DNA from: an uncultured Planctomycetaceae bacterium
GTDB taxonomy: Bacteria > Planctomycetota > Planctomycetia > Planctomycetales > Planctomycetaceae
Assembly (NCBI GenBank): GCA_943787265.1
Contig: CALSLT010000017.1
Location: 186,001-250,000, forward strand
Direction: 5' to 3'
DNA length: 64,000 nt
Positions 27,811-36,489 of this stretch are shown one piece after another (positions within the stretch are counted from its first letter, which is position 1; every line of letters starts with the position of its first letter). The position numbers and the translations under genes were made by a program. A model generated the notes under the pieces. That model did not search any database. It saw only the letters and a program-made list of their open reading frames with translations, and was not told where the DNA came from.

Positions 27811-27867
27811 CACGGAATTACACGGAAAGAAATCCTAGTCCGAGAATGCCTTCCGTGTAATTCCGTG
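27811..27867. repeat. 17-bp perfect inverted repeat between sugar ATPase and permease genes
   Basis: CACGGAATTACACGGAA at 27811-27827 is exactly complementary to 27851-27867; the match continues loosely to 27879. It may tune expression inside the operon. Its sequence resembles the ACCACGAAA-type repeats at 19913-20053 and 55801-55832. Confidence 0.75.
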
Positions 27868-27909
27868 TTTTCCGTGGTCTCTTCTTCAAATATGTCATTT
27901 ATATGTCAT

Positions 27910-29433
27910 CTAAGCGACTGATTCTTGAGGAACGTTTCCGGTCGCCAGTTGCATGACGGCTTCTTCGCTGAGTTCTTCACGAGACAGCTTGCCTGTAATC
28001 CTGCCTTCGTGCATGACCAGCGTGTGATCCGACATGCCGAGGATTTCTTCCATTTCGCTGCTGACAAACAGGATGGCCATACCCTGCTCGGCCAGTTCTT
28101 CCATGAGGCGGTAGATTTCCTGCTTCGCGCCAACGTCGATGCCGCGAGTTGGCTCGTCAAGCAACAGCACTTTCGGATTCAGTGACAACCACTTTCCGAG
28201 AACGACCTTCTGCTGGTTGCCGCCGGAAAGGTACTGCACGACCTGCTGTTCATTCGGAGTCTTGATCCGCAGCTTACTGATCATCTCGGTCGTGTCGGCA
28301 CCTTCCTGCGGCGAGTTCAGGAATCCGAGCTTCTTTTGGTTTCGCTTCAGTCCGGCCAGACCAACGTTGGTACGGACGGCCATTTCAAGGACCAGGCCCT
28401 GCAGTTTCCGGTCTTCGGGGACCAGTGCCAGCCCCGCATCGATCGCGTCGATCGGCGTGTTAATCCGGACAGCTTTTCCATCGACTTCTATGCTGCCGGA
28501 GACTGCCGGCTCGACACCGAACAGAACCTGCAGCGTTTCCGTCCGTCCGGCTCCGACGAGTCCGGCGACTCCGACAATCTCACCCGACCGTATCGCGAAG
28601 TTCAGCTTGTGGCCGGGGTTCGCTGGTGTGACCAGATCCTTGACCTCAAGCGCGACCTCACCAGGCGAATGCGGCTTTCTGACGTAGAACTGCGAAACGT
28701 CGCGGCCGACCATCAATTGAACCATACGGTCGTGGTTAATTTCGTCCAGGCCGAGATCGCCAGCGTTCTCGCCATCTCGGAAGACCGTCACTCGATCAGC
28801 CAGTTCTTTGACTTCGCCAAGACGGTGCGAAATGTAGATAACGCTGACGCCTTTACTACGCAGGTCTTTGACAACTTTGAAAAGCGTCTCAGCCTCGTGA
28901 GCAGACAGGCTGGACGTTGGCTCGTCCATGATCAGCACGCGAGCGTTTACGGACAGGGCCCGGGCAATCTCGACAAGCTGCTGCTGACCGATCGGCAGTC
29001 GTTCGACGATCGTATCGGGCGACACGTTCAGACCGACTCTTGCCAGCAAGTCTCGCGAGTCTTCACGAATCTTCGCTTTGTCGATCAGACCGTTCTTCTT
29101 TGGTTCCCGGCCGAGGAAGATATTGGCTCCGACGTCGAGGTTGTCGGACAGGTTGAGTTCCTGATGAATCAATGCAACGCCGTGATCAAAGGCTGCTTGA
29201 ACGGAGTCGATCCGCACGGGCTTACCATCGATCAGCAACTGCCCTGAATCCGGCTCCTGCACGCCCGCCAGGATTTTCATCAACGTGCTCTTACCGGCCC
29301 CGTTTTCGCCGATCAGCGCCAGGACCTCGCTATGGCCAAGCGTCAGATTCACATGGCTGAGCGCGATGACTCCGGGGAAGCCCTTCGTGACGTCACGGAC
29401 CTCAAGCAGCGGAGTTTGTGGAGACTCGGTCAT
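27910..29433 (-). CDS. Ribose-type sugar ABC transporter ATP-binding protein
   Basis: About 507 residues from the ATG at 29433 (MTESPQTPLLEVRDVTKGFPGV); the frame extends upstream to 29520. It has two fused nucleotide-binding domains, as in RbsA/XylG. The first has Walker A GENGAGKSTLMKIL, signature LPIGQQQLVEIARAL and Walker B RVLIMDEPTSSLS. The second has the degenerate Walker A GLVGAGRTETLQVLFG, signature YLSGGNQQKVVLGKWL and Walker B VLLLDEPTRGIDVG. It energises uptake with the permease downstream (27768) and the lipoprotein upstream (30833). A strong hairpin at 29596-29630 separates it from the binding-protein gene, which would give the latter more transcript. Confidence 0.95.
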   Translation of the reverse strand: MTESPQTPLLEVRDVTKGFPGVIALSHVNLTLGHSEVLALIGENGAGKSTLMKILAGVQEPDSGQLLIDGKPVRIDSVQAAFDHGVALIHQELNLSDNLDVGANIFLGREPKKNGLIDKAKIREDSRDLLARVGLNVSPDTIVERLPIGQQQLVEIARALSVNARVLIMDEPTSSLSAHEAETLFKVVKDLRSKGVSVIYISHRLGEVKELADRVTVFRDGENAGDLGLDEINHDRMVQLMVGRDVSQFYVRKPHSPGEVALEVKDLVTPANPGHKLNFAIRSGEIVGVAGLVGAGRTETLQVLFGVEPAVSGSIEVDGKAVRINTPIDAIDAGLALVPEDRKLQGLVLEMAVRTNVGLAGLKRNQKKLGFLNSPQEGADTTEMISKLRIKTPNEQQVVQYLSGGNQQKVVLGKWLSLNPKVLLLDEPTRGIDVGAKQEIYRLMEELAEQGMAILFVSSEMEEILGMSDHTLVMHEGRITGKLSREELSEEAVMQLATGNVPQESVA

Positions 29434-29595
29434 GGATGGTCGTACTCTGTTTCGAAGCTGATGCAGAATGCGAAAACGGTATTCTGCGGTCGGTCCGGCA
29501 TCCATGTCGCTCTGCGTCAACGGAATTCAGATTGAATGTCCGAACCTCGGCGAGCGGCTCCGTCTTTCTCGATGATCAATTCACGATAGGACGAC

Positions 29596-29630
29596 CGCGG
29601 CAGTTTGTAAAGTTGTTTTACAAACTGCCG
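29596..29630 (-). terminator. Strong hairpin after the sugar-binding protein gene
   Basis: GCGGCAGTTTGTAAA (29596-29610) and its perfect 15-base complement (29616-29630) with a five-base loop. It stands between the binding-protein gene and the ATPase gene in the same direction, the usual place for a partial terminator or mRNA-stabilising hairpin in ABC operons. Confidence 0.8.
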
Positions 29631-29762
29631 CCGTGCCAATTCGCTACTTATTCAGCCGCCGCTTCGGCAGGCTCTGACGCTGCTTCTTCGGCCGCTGGTT
29701 CCTCTTCAGTGGTCTCGGCTTCTGCGTCCGTCGCAGCTGGCTCCTCGGAAGCAGTTTCTTCC

Positions 29763-30833
29763 TCAGCAGCAGCCCGGAGCTTCCTTCGCGGTCAGGCGCT
29801 TCAGTTCGGTCCAGAATTCGTCGACGTTATCTTTGCGAATGTTTCTGGCCGGAATGTTGATCACGCCGCCTTCGGGAATGACCGATTTGTCGCCGCGAGC
29901 AAGTGCCGCGAGAATCTCGACCGACTTGTAGCCGTAGTTGTAAGGATCCTGAACCGTGGTGCCGTACATCTCGCCCTTCTGAATCGCTTCCAATGAGCGC
30001 TCGTCTTCATCGAAAGAAACGATCTTGATCTTTCCGACTTTGCCAGCCTCTCGGACAGCTTCCAGAATCAGCGGCGGGTTGTAAGCGAACAGGCCGACCA
30101 TACATCCGAGGTCTTCGTACTTCGCGATGGCGTCCTGAGCGTTGTCTTTACATTTCCCGAAGTCAAAGCCGTCGGTTCGAGTATCGAGGATCGTGTACTT
30201 CTCGCCTTTGATTTCGCCGTCATTTGGATCGTCGTACCGAGTGCGGTCTTCGCTGCGGCCGAGGATTTCATCGATCGTTCCCTGACGTCGCAGCTTTGCA
30301 TTTTCCTGAGCAAGTCGGCCGACAAGGATGATGACCGATCCACCTTCGGGCATGGCTTCTTTGACGAGCTTTCCACACATCCGGCCGGCGGTGTAATTGT
30401 CCATGCCGATGTAGCAAAGTCGTTTACTGGCTGGAGCGTCCGAATCCTGCGTGATCAGATTCGTGTGAGAAGAGATTTCGTCCAGCAGGTCTCCCTGATT
30501 GTCCGGATCGATCGGACTGATCGCGATGCCTTTGATGCCCTGAGCCAACAGGTCCTGGCACATTCGCTTCTGATCTTCCACGCCATTCGCCGGCATCTTA
30601 ACGATGACATTGGCGTCGAATTCTTTGCCGCCGTCCATCGCTCCCTTTTCGGCAATATCCCAGAACGAGGCGATGCCGTTAGTGACGTAGGCGACTTTCG
30701 GAGCGTCGGCACTGATCGTTGATTCGCCACCGCCGCCTGCTCCACCCGTCGAGCCGGGATCAGACGAATTCGTGCAGCCATAGAATGTCAGCGACACCGC
30801 TGCCAGAAATGCAAACAGAGAGAGATTCTTCAT
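29763..30833 (-). CDS. Sugar ABC transporter substrate-binding lipoprotein
   Basis: 356 residues as read. A lipoprotein signal peptide (LFAFLAAVSLTFYGC, Cys about residue 20) precedes a periplasmic-binding-protein type 1 fold of the RbsB family: KVAYVTNGIASFWDIAEKGAMDGGKEF, GIKGIAISPIDPDN, LCYIGMDNYTAGRMCGKLV, VGLFAYNPPLILEAVREAG and IKIVSFDEDERSLEAIQKGEMYGTTVQDPYNYG. The end is odd: the frame stops at 29763 with APGCC, but dropping one base near 29780 opens a Glu/Ala-rich tail of about 40 residues to a stop at 29648, just before the hairpin at 29596-29630. That tail may be the genuine C-terminus. Confidence 0.92.
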   Translation of the reverse strand: MKNLSLFAFLAAVSLTFYGCTNSSDPGSTGGAGGGGESTISADAPKVAYVTNGIASFWDIAEKGAMDGGKEFDANVIVKMPANGVEDQKRMCQDLLAQGIKGIAISPIDPDNQGDLLDEISSHTNLITQDSDAPASKRLCYIGMDNYTAGRMCGKLVKEAMPEGGSVIILVGRLAQENAKLRRQGTIDEILGRSEDRTRYDDPNDGEIKGEKYTILDTRTDGFDFGKCKDNAQDAIAKYEDLGCMVGLFAYNPPLILEAVREAGKVGKIKIVSFDEDERSLEAIQKGEMYGTTVQDPYNYGYKSVEILAALARGDKSVIPEGGVINIPARNIRKDNVDEFWTELKRLTAKEAPGCC

Positions 30834-30983
30834 CAGACAGTGACTCCGGAAATGGCAGCACGCGGTGCCGCCGGGTTGAATCGTGCAGCGAGGCGTTTTT
30901 GAGCCTCGATTATCAGTCGATCAAGCGGAAATGGTCGCCCACCATAATTCTCGCTGACGCATAAATCAACGAGCGGAACGGCC

Positions 30984-31934
30984 TCATTCCCCCGCCTTCG
31001 ACCAGAGCAATGCCAGACATCCCAACCCGTAAAATGAGTATTCGACGTCGGCCTGGTCGTCCCAGGCGGCTCCGCGGAATCCGCCGGTCGGGAACTCCAG
31101 CTCGTGAGCGATGAATCGTTCGATCATCGCATCGCTGGCCAGGTTCGTGATGTTCAAATCCTGAACTGTCAGTAGGCCTGTGAATGTCGACAAACCATCC
31201 GCAAAGGCGATTCGTTTGTTGGCCTGAAATGCGCCTTCGGAGCTCCAGGTTTCCTTCAGAAAGTCTCGGATGTCCTCGCAGAGTTCCGTGTCAAGTCCGC
31301 CGACAATCGACATCAGACCGACGGCCGCCGCTGTTGGATTTGTCCCGCTGTTTTTCATCGGAGCGATCTCGACGAACCCGCCGTCGTCCCGCTGCCGGTC
31401 ATAAATAAACTGGATCAGTTTGTTCGGCCGAGGCGGAGCCTTGCCTAGCAGTTCGTAAGTCAACGTCACAAGAAACGAGTGATATGTGCTGCCGGCAGCG
31501 CCCTCTTCCGACTTGGCGTAGCCTCCGTCAGCCGTGCGGACCTTCTCAAGTTTGTGAGCAATCTGTTCCGGCCAGTCGGCATCTTCATTCTCCAGCAGAT
31601 CGCCGCCGCCGAAAACCTGCACGGCCAGCGCGGTGTAGAGCCAATTCATCAGGTCGATAACGCCGAGGTCCCGCCAGTCGTAAGTGGCAAGGTACGCCCC
31701 GACCGACTTCGCCTCGTCCGCGCTCATACCGCCAAGCATGCCGAAAGCCCGTACGGCAAAGCTGGTGTAGTAAAGGTCGGAGTCGCCTTCTCGCCCGCCG
31801 AAGCCACCGTCGCTCTGCTGGCACGACAGGATGAACGACCGATGCCGCTCGCGGCGTGCGTCGTCCATTTGCGAGAGGCCATTCGCCAACCGCTCAGCAA
31901 GGCGAACAAGATACGGTTCCGAAGAAGCACTCAT
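30984..31934 (-). CDS. Prenyltransferase/squalene-oxidase repeat protein
   Basis: 316 residues made of five to six alpha-hairpin repeats with Gly-Gly-Phe/Tyr cores (DGGFGGREGDSDLYYTSFAVRAF, DGGYAKSEEGAAGSTYHSF, DDGGFVEIAPMKNSGTNPTAAA, TGGFRGAAWDDQADVEYSFYGL). This is the alpha-toroid fold shared by protein prenyltransferase beta subunits and terpene cyclases. The zinc-ligand Asp/Cys/His set of the eukaryotic prenyltransferases is not obvious, so catalytic activity is doubtful. Its ATG at 31934 overlaps the stop of the upstream gene (31931) by four bases, indicating translational coupling and a shared function with that exported Cys-rich protein. Confidence 0.8.
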   Translation of the reverse strand: MSASSEPYLVRLAERLANGLSQMDDARRERHRSFILSCQQSDGGFGGREGDSDLYYTSFAVRAFGMLGGMSADEAKSVGAYLATYDWRDLGVIDLMNWLYTALAVQVFGGGDLLENEDADWPEQIAHKLEKVRTADGGYAKSEEGAAGSTYHSFLVTLTYELLGKAPPRPNKLIQFIYDRQRDDGGFVEIAPMKNSGTNPTAAAVGLMSIVGGLDTELCEDIRDFLKETWSSEGAFQANKRIAFADGLSTFTGLLTVQDLNITNLASDAMIERFIAHELEFPTGGFRGAAWDDQADVEYSFYGLGCLALLWSKAGE

Positions 31935-32563
31935 GGAGCCAGCTTCTTCGCACTCGAAGGCTTATCCGTCGGTCTTGCCTGGACTTTTGGAGACGGCTTC
32001 TTTGCCGTGTCCTTTCGAAAGAGATAATCCGGGAGCTTCGCAAGACGGTAGCGATGGCGGCTCGGCCCCTGGCAACATTCGCAATCTTTGATCTCGTACA
32101 TCGGGATCGCGCAGATGTCGCACCAGTAGTCAAACTCTTCTCGCTCGCCCTTCTTGTTGAAGAAGTAAACAACCAGCGCCTGCAGGTACGGAACTCCCGG
32201 CCGACGGTAACCAACAATTTCCACCGGTCGGTTCCGCAGTTTCTTATCCTGAAAGAACGCTCGGCCACGCCAGTCCGCGGCGATCGGAATCAGCTCGCCG
32301 GACTTCGTTTCGAGGACGGCCTGAAGTTTCATCTCGTCCGCAACTTTGATGTCTCGTTTCTTAAGAGCGTCCTGCAGGAGCACGACCGTGCCCGCGAACA
32401 ATTCTTTCCGCGGCTCGGGTTTCTTTGACGATTTCTCGACAGCCGGCTTCGACTCCGGAGCCGCTTCGTCAGCCAATCCGAAATCGCACAGCGACATCGA
32501 TGCAGCGCAGACTGAGACCGCACAAAGTTTGATCAGGATGTGCGATGCGGAGCGAAGTGCCAT
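31931..32563 (-). CDS. Exported protein with Cys-rich C-terminal motif, unknown
   Basis: About 210 residues from the ATG at 32563 (MALRSASHILIKLCAVSVC, signal peptide); the frame is open to 32683. After a Lys/Pro/Glu-rich linker, the core (LFAGTVVLLQDALKKRDIKVADEM, RPVEIVGYRRPGVPYLQALVVYFF) is followed by CDIC and CECC separated by ten residues, plausibly a metal site. The tail is Lys/Pro/Ser-rich. I do not recognise a named family. It is coupled by a four-base overlap to the prenyltransferase-repeat gene downstream. Confidence 0.65.
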   Translation of the reverse strand: MALRSASHILIKLCAVSVCAASMSLCDFGLADEAAPESKPAVEKSSKKPEPRKELFAGTVVLLQDALKKRDIKVADEMKLQAVLETKSGELIPIAADWRGRAFFQDKKLRNRPVEIVGYRRPGVPYLQALVVYFFNKKGEREEFDYWCDICAIPMYEIKDCECCQGPSRHRYRLAKLPDYLFRKDTAKKPSPKVQARPTDKPSSAKKLAP

Positions 32564-32602
32564 GCTTAAGCACCGTTCGTACAAAACAAGTGTCACATCA
32601 AC

Positions 32603-32668
32603 GTAGCTTGACTCTCCGAGTCGAGCATCATCGTCCTCACACTGCCCGACTCGGAGAGTCAGGCTACG
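32603..32668. repeat. 22-bp inverted repeat upstream of the Cys-rich protein gene
   Basis: Arms at 32603-32624 and 32647-32668 are complementary with one mismatch (core GACTCTCCGAGTCG), loop 22 bases. It lies between two minus-strand genes and could terminate the upstream one or be a dispersed repeat. Confidence 0.7.
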
Positions 32669-32689
32669 ACTGTTATTTCGCAAATGGCG

Positions 32690-33373
32690 CTAAGCCTCAG
32701 ATTCACCGATGACGACCAGTCGGATTCTAACTTCTGTCGCCTTACCTTTAGCCTCACCTTTCACAGTGAAAGTCAGAACCCAGTCTTCAGCAGACTCGTC
32801 CTCGTCAAGCTTCGTTTCCTTGCCAGCCTCTTTCGGGTCGAGCAACGAAAAGATGGCTGGATGAGTCGAGCCAGCAGCTTTTCCGCTTCGTTCGGACAGT
32901 TCGTAGAAGTCTTCGATCGTGGCCGGCTTTGTGTCGTGCTTCGCTGGCAATGCCAGAATGAAATCGGCGGTGTCGCTGGTGCCGAGGTGATTTCCGTCTT
33001 CGGGCTGCAGACCGTATCGCAACGTGTAGGTTCCGGCGGCGATTTCCTGATCTCGGAAATCGGTGTACTCAGCCCCTTTGGGAACCCGCATCGCTCCCAG
33101 AAGCTGGCCCGGTGTGAACGGGTAAAGCTGTGAGGCACTCGACTTGAAGTTCGATTTGATCGGCAGACTCTTCAGCAGCCACAATTCGACGACGGCTCCC
33201 TCTTCGCCCTGAATCTGATGGCCAGCCGCATCGAGTAGCTTTTCGATTTCCGGTGAGAGCCCTTTCGGAACTTCCTTAACAGTCTTCAGTTTATGGTCAT
33301 CGGCCGTGGCCGATCCCGGCAACGAAAACACGGACATCGACAGCGCAACGGTCAGCAGAATTCGAATTGTCAT
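32690..33373 (-). CDS. Exported protein, function unknown
   Basis: 227 residues with a Sec signal peptide (MTIRILLTVALSMSVFSLPGSATA). The mature part is soluble, with charged stretches and beta-rich segments such as QLLGAMRVPKGAEYTDFRDQEIAAGTYTLRYGLQPEDGNHLGTSDTADFILALP. This recalls small planctomycete proteins that carry a DUF2911-like layout, but I cannot assign it firmly. It is divergent from hisH; the 329 bases between the starts (33374-33702) show no recognisable gene and presumably hold both promoters. Confidence 0.65.
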   Translation of the reverse strand: MTIRILLTVALSMSVFSLPGSATADDHKLKTVKEVPKGLSPEIEKLLDAAGHQIQGEEGAVVELWLLKSLPIKSNFKSSASQLYPFTPGQLLGAMRVPKGAEYTDFRDQEIAAGTYTLRYGLQPEDGNHLGTSDTADFILALPAKHDTKPATIEDFYELSERSGKAAGSTHPAIFSLLDPKEAGKETKLDEDESAEDWVLTFTVKGEAKGKATEVRIRLVVIGESEA

Positions 33374-33702
33374 TGGGAGAAGGCTCCGGCAAATCTGTGA
33401 GTTGGTGGACAGCGGAGTCGGTTGCCACCATTTCCGTCGAAAAATCCGGAACGGCAGAACCGTCGCGTCAAAATCCCTGGCGGGACTATTAGAGGCAGGA
33501 CTGAATTTTCATCTTAGACAGCAGCATTCGTGATTCCCAGCGAGGCCAGACCTTACGCATCGAGTGGTCCTTGCGTTGGCCGGAATGCCTCACGATACTC
33601 GCCGCAACTTCTCAAGCTCAACCAGATGGCGAACTCCCGACGGAAACCAGTGTCATCCCTGCGGACCGCGCCTTTCCCCATAATTTGCGACGAAAACGGC
33701 TG

Positions 33703-34308
33703 ATGATTCACATCATTGATTACGGAATGGGCAACCTTCGCAGTGTGCAGAAGGCTTTCGAAAAACTCGGAGTCGAAGCGACCGTCTGCACGAAAGCCAG
33801 TGAACTTGCCGACGCGCAAAAGCTGGTACTGCCGGGCGTTGGAGCGTTTCGAGACGCCATCAGCCACCTGAAAGATCAGGACATGGTCGCCCCGATTCAG
33901 GATCACATCGCCGCTGACCGACTGTTCCTGGGAATCTGCCTCGGTCAGCAGCTCCTCTTCGACGTCAGTTACGAAGATGGCGAGTTCGAAGGCCTGGGAA
34001 TCGTCCCCGGAAAAGTGGTCCGCTTTGAAGAGCAACCCGACCTGAAGATTCCGCACATGGGTTGGAATTCGCTGCAGACCGCCAGTGGTTCTCCGTTGCT
34101 CGAAGGAATTTCTGAAGACTCACACGTCTACTTCGTGCATGGTTACTACGTCGTCCCGGAAGATGAATCGGTTGTCGCGACGTCGACAAATCACGGAACG
34201 GACTTCTGCTCGTCCATCGCCCGAGGCAATCTGTTCGCGACACAGTTCCACCCCGAAAAGAGTCAGAGCGTCGGCCTTCGACTGCTGAAAAACTTTGCGA
34301 CTCTGTAG
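33703..34308 (+). CDS. hisH: Imidazole glycerol phosphate synthase, glutaminase subunit
   Basis: 201-residue class I glutamine amidotransferase that feeds ammonia to HisF in histidine synthesis. The ATG at 33703 (MIHIIDYGMGNLRSVQKAFEKLG) is the standard HisH start; the frame is open to 33571 upstream. The nucleophile Cys lies in FLGICLGQQLLFD, and the His and Glu of the triad in ATQFHPEKSQSVGLRLLKNF. Also typical are LVLPGVGAFRDAI, IPHMGWN and VYFVHGYYV. No other his genes are adjacent, which is common in planctomycetes. The following 186 bases to 34494 hold no gene but an imperfect inverted repeat with cores CGGAGAG and CTCTCCG. Confidence 0.96.
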   Translation: MIHIIDYGMGNLRSVQKAFEKLGVEATVCTKASELADAQKLVLPGVGAFRDAISHLKDQDMVAPIQDHIAADRLFLGICLGQQLLFDVSYEDGEFEGLGIVPGKVVRFEEQPDLKIPHMGWNSLQTASGSPLLEGISEDSHVYFVHGYYVVPEDESVVATSTNHGTDFCSSIARGNLFATQFHPEKSQSVGLRLLKNFATL

Positions 34309-34494
34309 GTCAGTTGGCCGCATTGTATTGTTCAGTTTTTGAATCACAGAGTTCGCTGAGAAGAAAAACGGAGAGGCATCAGAGAGTCTAACTTTCAACA
34401 ACAAACTCTCCGCGAACTCAGCGTCTTTCACTCCGCGACCCTCTGCGATCTGTAGATTCAGGAACTTGGTTTAATCTCGAAAGCGATCCAGCTG

Positions 34495-35157
34495 ATGAAT
34501 TCTGTCATCCCGGCCACGTTCAGTTTTCGTTTTGCCTTTCCACTTCAGAGAGTCGACGAGCTCCCACGAAAAGGTAAGCAACTGCTGAAGCTGACCGATG
34601 ATTGCCGGTTGTTCTGGCCAGGCAATGATCTCAGCGAAGGCTCGTCACCGCTAAAGTTGTCCGCCGCGTGGAATCCCAAGGGGCTTGCGATCGCCGCCGA
34701 GGTCTCCGGCAAACAACACCCCGCGGTGTCCAACATCGATCGGCCAGACGAAACCGACGCGTTGCAGATTTGGATCAATACTCGCAACACGACGACGATC
34801 CACCGAGCGAACCGATTGTGCCATCACTTCTGCCTGCTCTCCAACGGCGGAGGCGACGACGGCCTCGAACCAGTCGTCCGGCAACTCCCGATCGCCCGCG
34901 CAACGGAAGACGCACCGATCATGCCGACTGACGCGTTCAGGATTCGCTCCGAACGGACAAAGGACGGCTACAAACTCGAAGCATGGCTCCCCGCCGAATG
35001 CCTCAACGGTTTTGATTCGGCCGAGTCGTCGCAGCTCGCCTTCTACGCGATGCTGCGAGACTCAGAACTCGGCGACCATTGCCTGACCGTCGACGCGGCA
35101 TTCCCATTCGCCAGCGACCCGAGTCTCTGGCAAACGCTCGACATGCTCGATGCTTAG
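34495..35157 (+). CDS. Protein with CBM9-like (DOMON-type) domain
   Basis: 220 residues, no signal peptide. The single domain looks like the carbohydrate-binding family 9 / DOMON fold: LSAAWNPKGLAIAAEVSGKQHP near residue 55, DRPDETDALQIWINTRNTTTIHRANRLCHHF near residue 82, and a C-terminal RTKDGYKLEAWLPAECLNGFD. Tandem Glu/Thr-Asp before Ala-Leu-Gln-Ile-Trp is characteristic. Planctomycetes carry such proteins singly; they may bind glycans, but cytoplasmic location makes the role unclear. It is convergent with the TatD-type gene, the gap holding an AT-rich inverted repeat. Confidence 0.65.
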   Translation: MNSVIPATFSFRFAFPLQRVDELPRKGKQLLKLTDDCRLFWPGNDLSEGSSPLKLSAAWNPKGLAIAAEVSGKQHPAVSNIDRPDETDALQIWINTRNTTTIHRANRLCHHFCLLSNGGGDDGLEPVVRQLPIARATEDAPIMPTDAFRIRSERTKDGYKLEAWLPAECLNGFDSAESSQLAFYAMLRDSELGDHCLTVDAAFPFASDPSLWQTLDMLDA

Positions 35158-35170
35158 ATTCAAAACGTGC

Positions 35171-35260
35171 GAATTCAGGAACGCTAATCTGCACTTATAG
35201 ACGCTAATTTCTGATGAAAAATCATTAGTGACAATTAGCGTTTATTAATGTTCCGAATTT
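35171..35260. terminator. AT-rich imperfect inverted repeat between convergent genes
   Basis: GAATTCAGGAAC with ACGCTAATT on the left is mirrored by AATTAGCGTT and GTTCCGAATT on the right. Placed between two convergent genes, it is likely a bidirectional terminator. Confidence 0.55.
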
Positions 35261-35264
35261 TGAG

Positions 35265-36065
35265 CTACTCAAGTTTGAAATTCTCGGACTGTCCGAGAAA
35301 TGTCTGCGGGTTCCCAAACGTGACCTGATCGATCGTTTCTGAAGAGTGCCCGCGTTTCGCCATTTCGAGCCGAGCTTTCGGAACAGCCAGAGGATCGCTG
35401 CAGCCCCAGTCGCCCGCTGAATTCATCCAAAGCCGTTCAGTGCCGAACATCTCGATGATGTCCGCAGCTCGCTGAGGAGTCACCTTGGTATCCGGGTACA
35501 GAGTCATGCCCGCCCAGAAGCCTCGGTCGAGGACTTCTGAAACTGTGTGTTCTTCGACATGGTCGATCAGCACTCGGCCTGGTTCGATCGAGCTGGCGCT
35601 GATCGCGTCCATGATAATCCGCGTGCCCTTCTGCTTGTCTTCCAGATGCGGCGTATGGACAAGCACCATCTGGTTGTATTTCTCAGCGAGGGCGATCTGT
35701 TCTTCGAGAATGATCAGCTCGTTCTTCGTGTTCTTGTTCAAGCCGATTTCGCCGATACCGAGCACCGTTTCCTTTTCCAGGAAGTCCGGAATGAGAGCAA
35801 TCACTTCTCGAGCGAATCCCGGATCGTCGGCTTCTTTTGGGTTGATGCACAGCCAGGTGAAATGCTTGATGCCAAACTGAGCGGCGCGTTTTGGTTCGTA
35901 CTCGGTAAGCTGTCGGTAGTAATCGTAGAAACCCTGCGCTGATGAGCGGTCAAACCCGGCCCAGAATGCGGGCTCGGTCACGGCGATACAGCCAGCCTGA
36001 GCCATCCGTTGATAGTCGTCGGTCGTGCGTGAGACCATGTGAATGTGCGGGTCGATGTACCTCAT
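35265..36065 (-). CDS. TatD-family metal-dependent hydrolase, EboB-like
   Basis: 266 residues with the TatD-type metal motifs: DPHIHM at the N-terminus, GIGEIGLN near residue 102, VLVHTPHLEDKQKGT near 134, LIDHVEEHT near 166 and MNSAGDWGCSDPLAVP near 215. The wording of these motifs (ITEP-like AVTEPAFWAG, WAGMTLYPDTKVTPQRAADI) is that of the EboB-like branch, which sits in the ebo clusters that make or transport small metabolites in cyanobacteria and other phyla. No other ebo gene is seen here except possibly the small upstream partner. Its ATG (36065) overlaps the stop of that partner (36062) by four bases. Confidence 0.85.
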   Translation of the reverse strand: MRYIDPHIHMVSRTTDDYQRMAQAGCIAVTEPAFWAGFDRSSAQGFYDYYRQLTEYEPKRAAQFGIKHFTWLCINPKEADDPGFAREVIALIPDFLEKETVLGIGEIGLNKNTKNELIILEEQIALAEKYNQMVLVHTPHLEDKQKGTRIIMDAISASSIEPGRVLIDHVEEHTVSEVLDRGFWAGMTLYPDTKVTPQRAADIIEMFGTERLWMNSAGDWGCSDPLAVPKARLEMAKRGHSSETIDQVTFGNPQTFLGQSENFKLE

Positions 36066-36385
36066 GCTTCACCGCCTTCCGTTGCTGCGACCAGTGGAGC
36101 TCCGAGTGCTCCCTTCATTCCCTCTGCCGATTGTGGGATCTCCGTCGAGTGATCGCTCAGCAAATCGAGAATCCGACGAGCACGCTGCGACTCACCATCC
36201 GTCAGAATCGCGATCGCATTCCGAAACGCGACATCGCGGAAGTCGGTTTCATCGCCAACCGGTCGAGCCCGGTCGAGACGATCAAGATAAGCAGCGACGT
36301 CAATCAGTTTCGCTCGATGTTCCATGAAGTAGGTATTGATGACCTCTTCACGGTTCTGCGGGCATGTGAATTCAGAATCACTCAA
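36062..36385 (-). CDS. Small conserved-looking partner of the TatD-type hydrolase
   Basis: 107 residues, soluble and alpha-helical (NREEVINTYFMEHRAKLIDVAAYLDRLDRA, FRDVAFRNAIAILTDGESQRARRILDLLSDHST), ending in a small-residue tail. I do not recognise a named domain. The four-base overlap with the TatD-type gene and the matching direction indicate coupled synthesis and probably a common pathway. Confidence 0.7.
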   Translation of the reverse strand: MSDSEFTCPQNREEVINTYFMEHRAKLIDVAAYLDRLDRARPVGDETDFRDVAFRNAIAILTDGESQRARRILDLLSDHSTEIPQSAEGMKGALGAPLVAATEGGEA

Positions 36386-36489
36386 CGGACTATCCTCTCA
36401 AACAGTTTGGTATTCGCAGGTGGAAGGGAGATCGTACCGCCGCCTTTGAAAAGAGTCGACGAAACGGGAGAGTTGATCAGAGTCGAGTG

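Noticed and set aside
28336..29247. 303-residue plus-strand frame
   Set aside because: Antisense of the sugar ATPase gene; composition is not protein-like.
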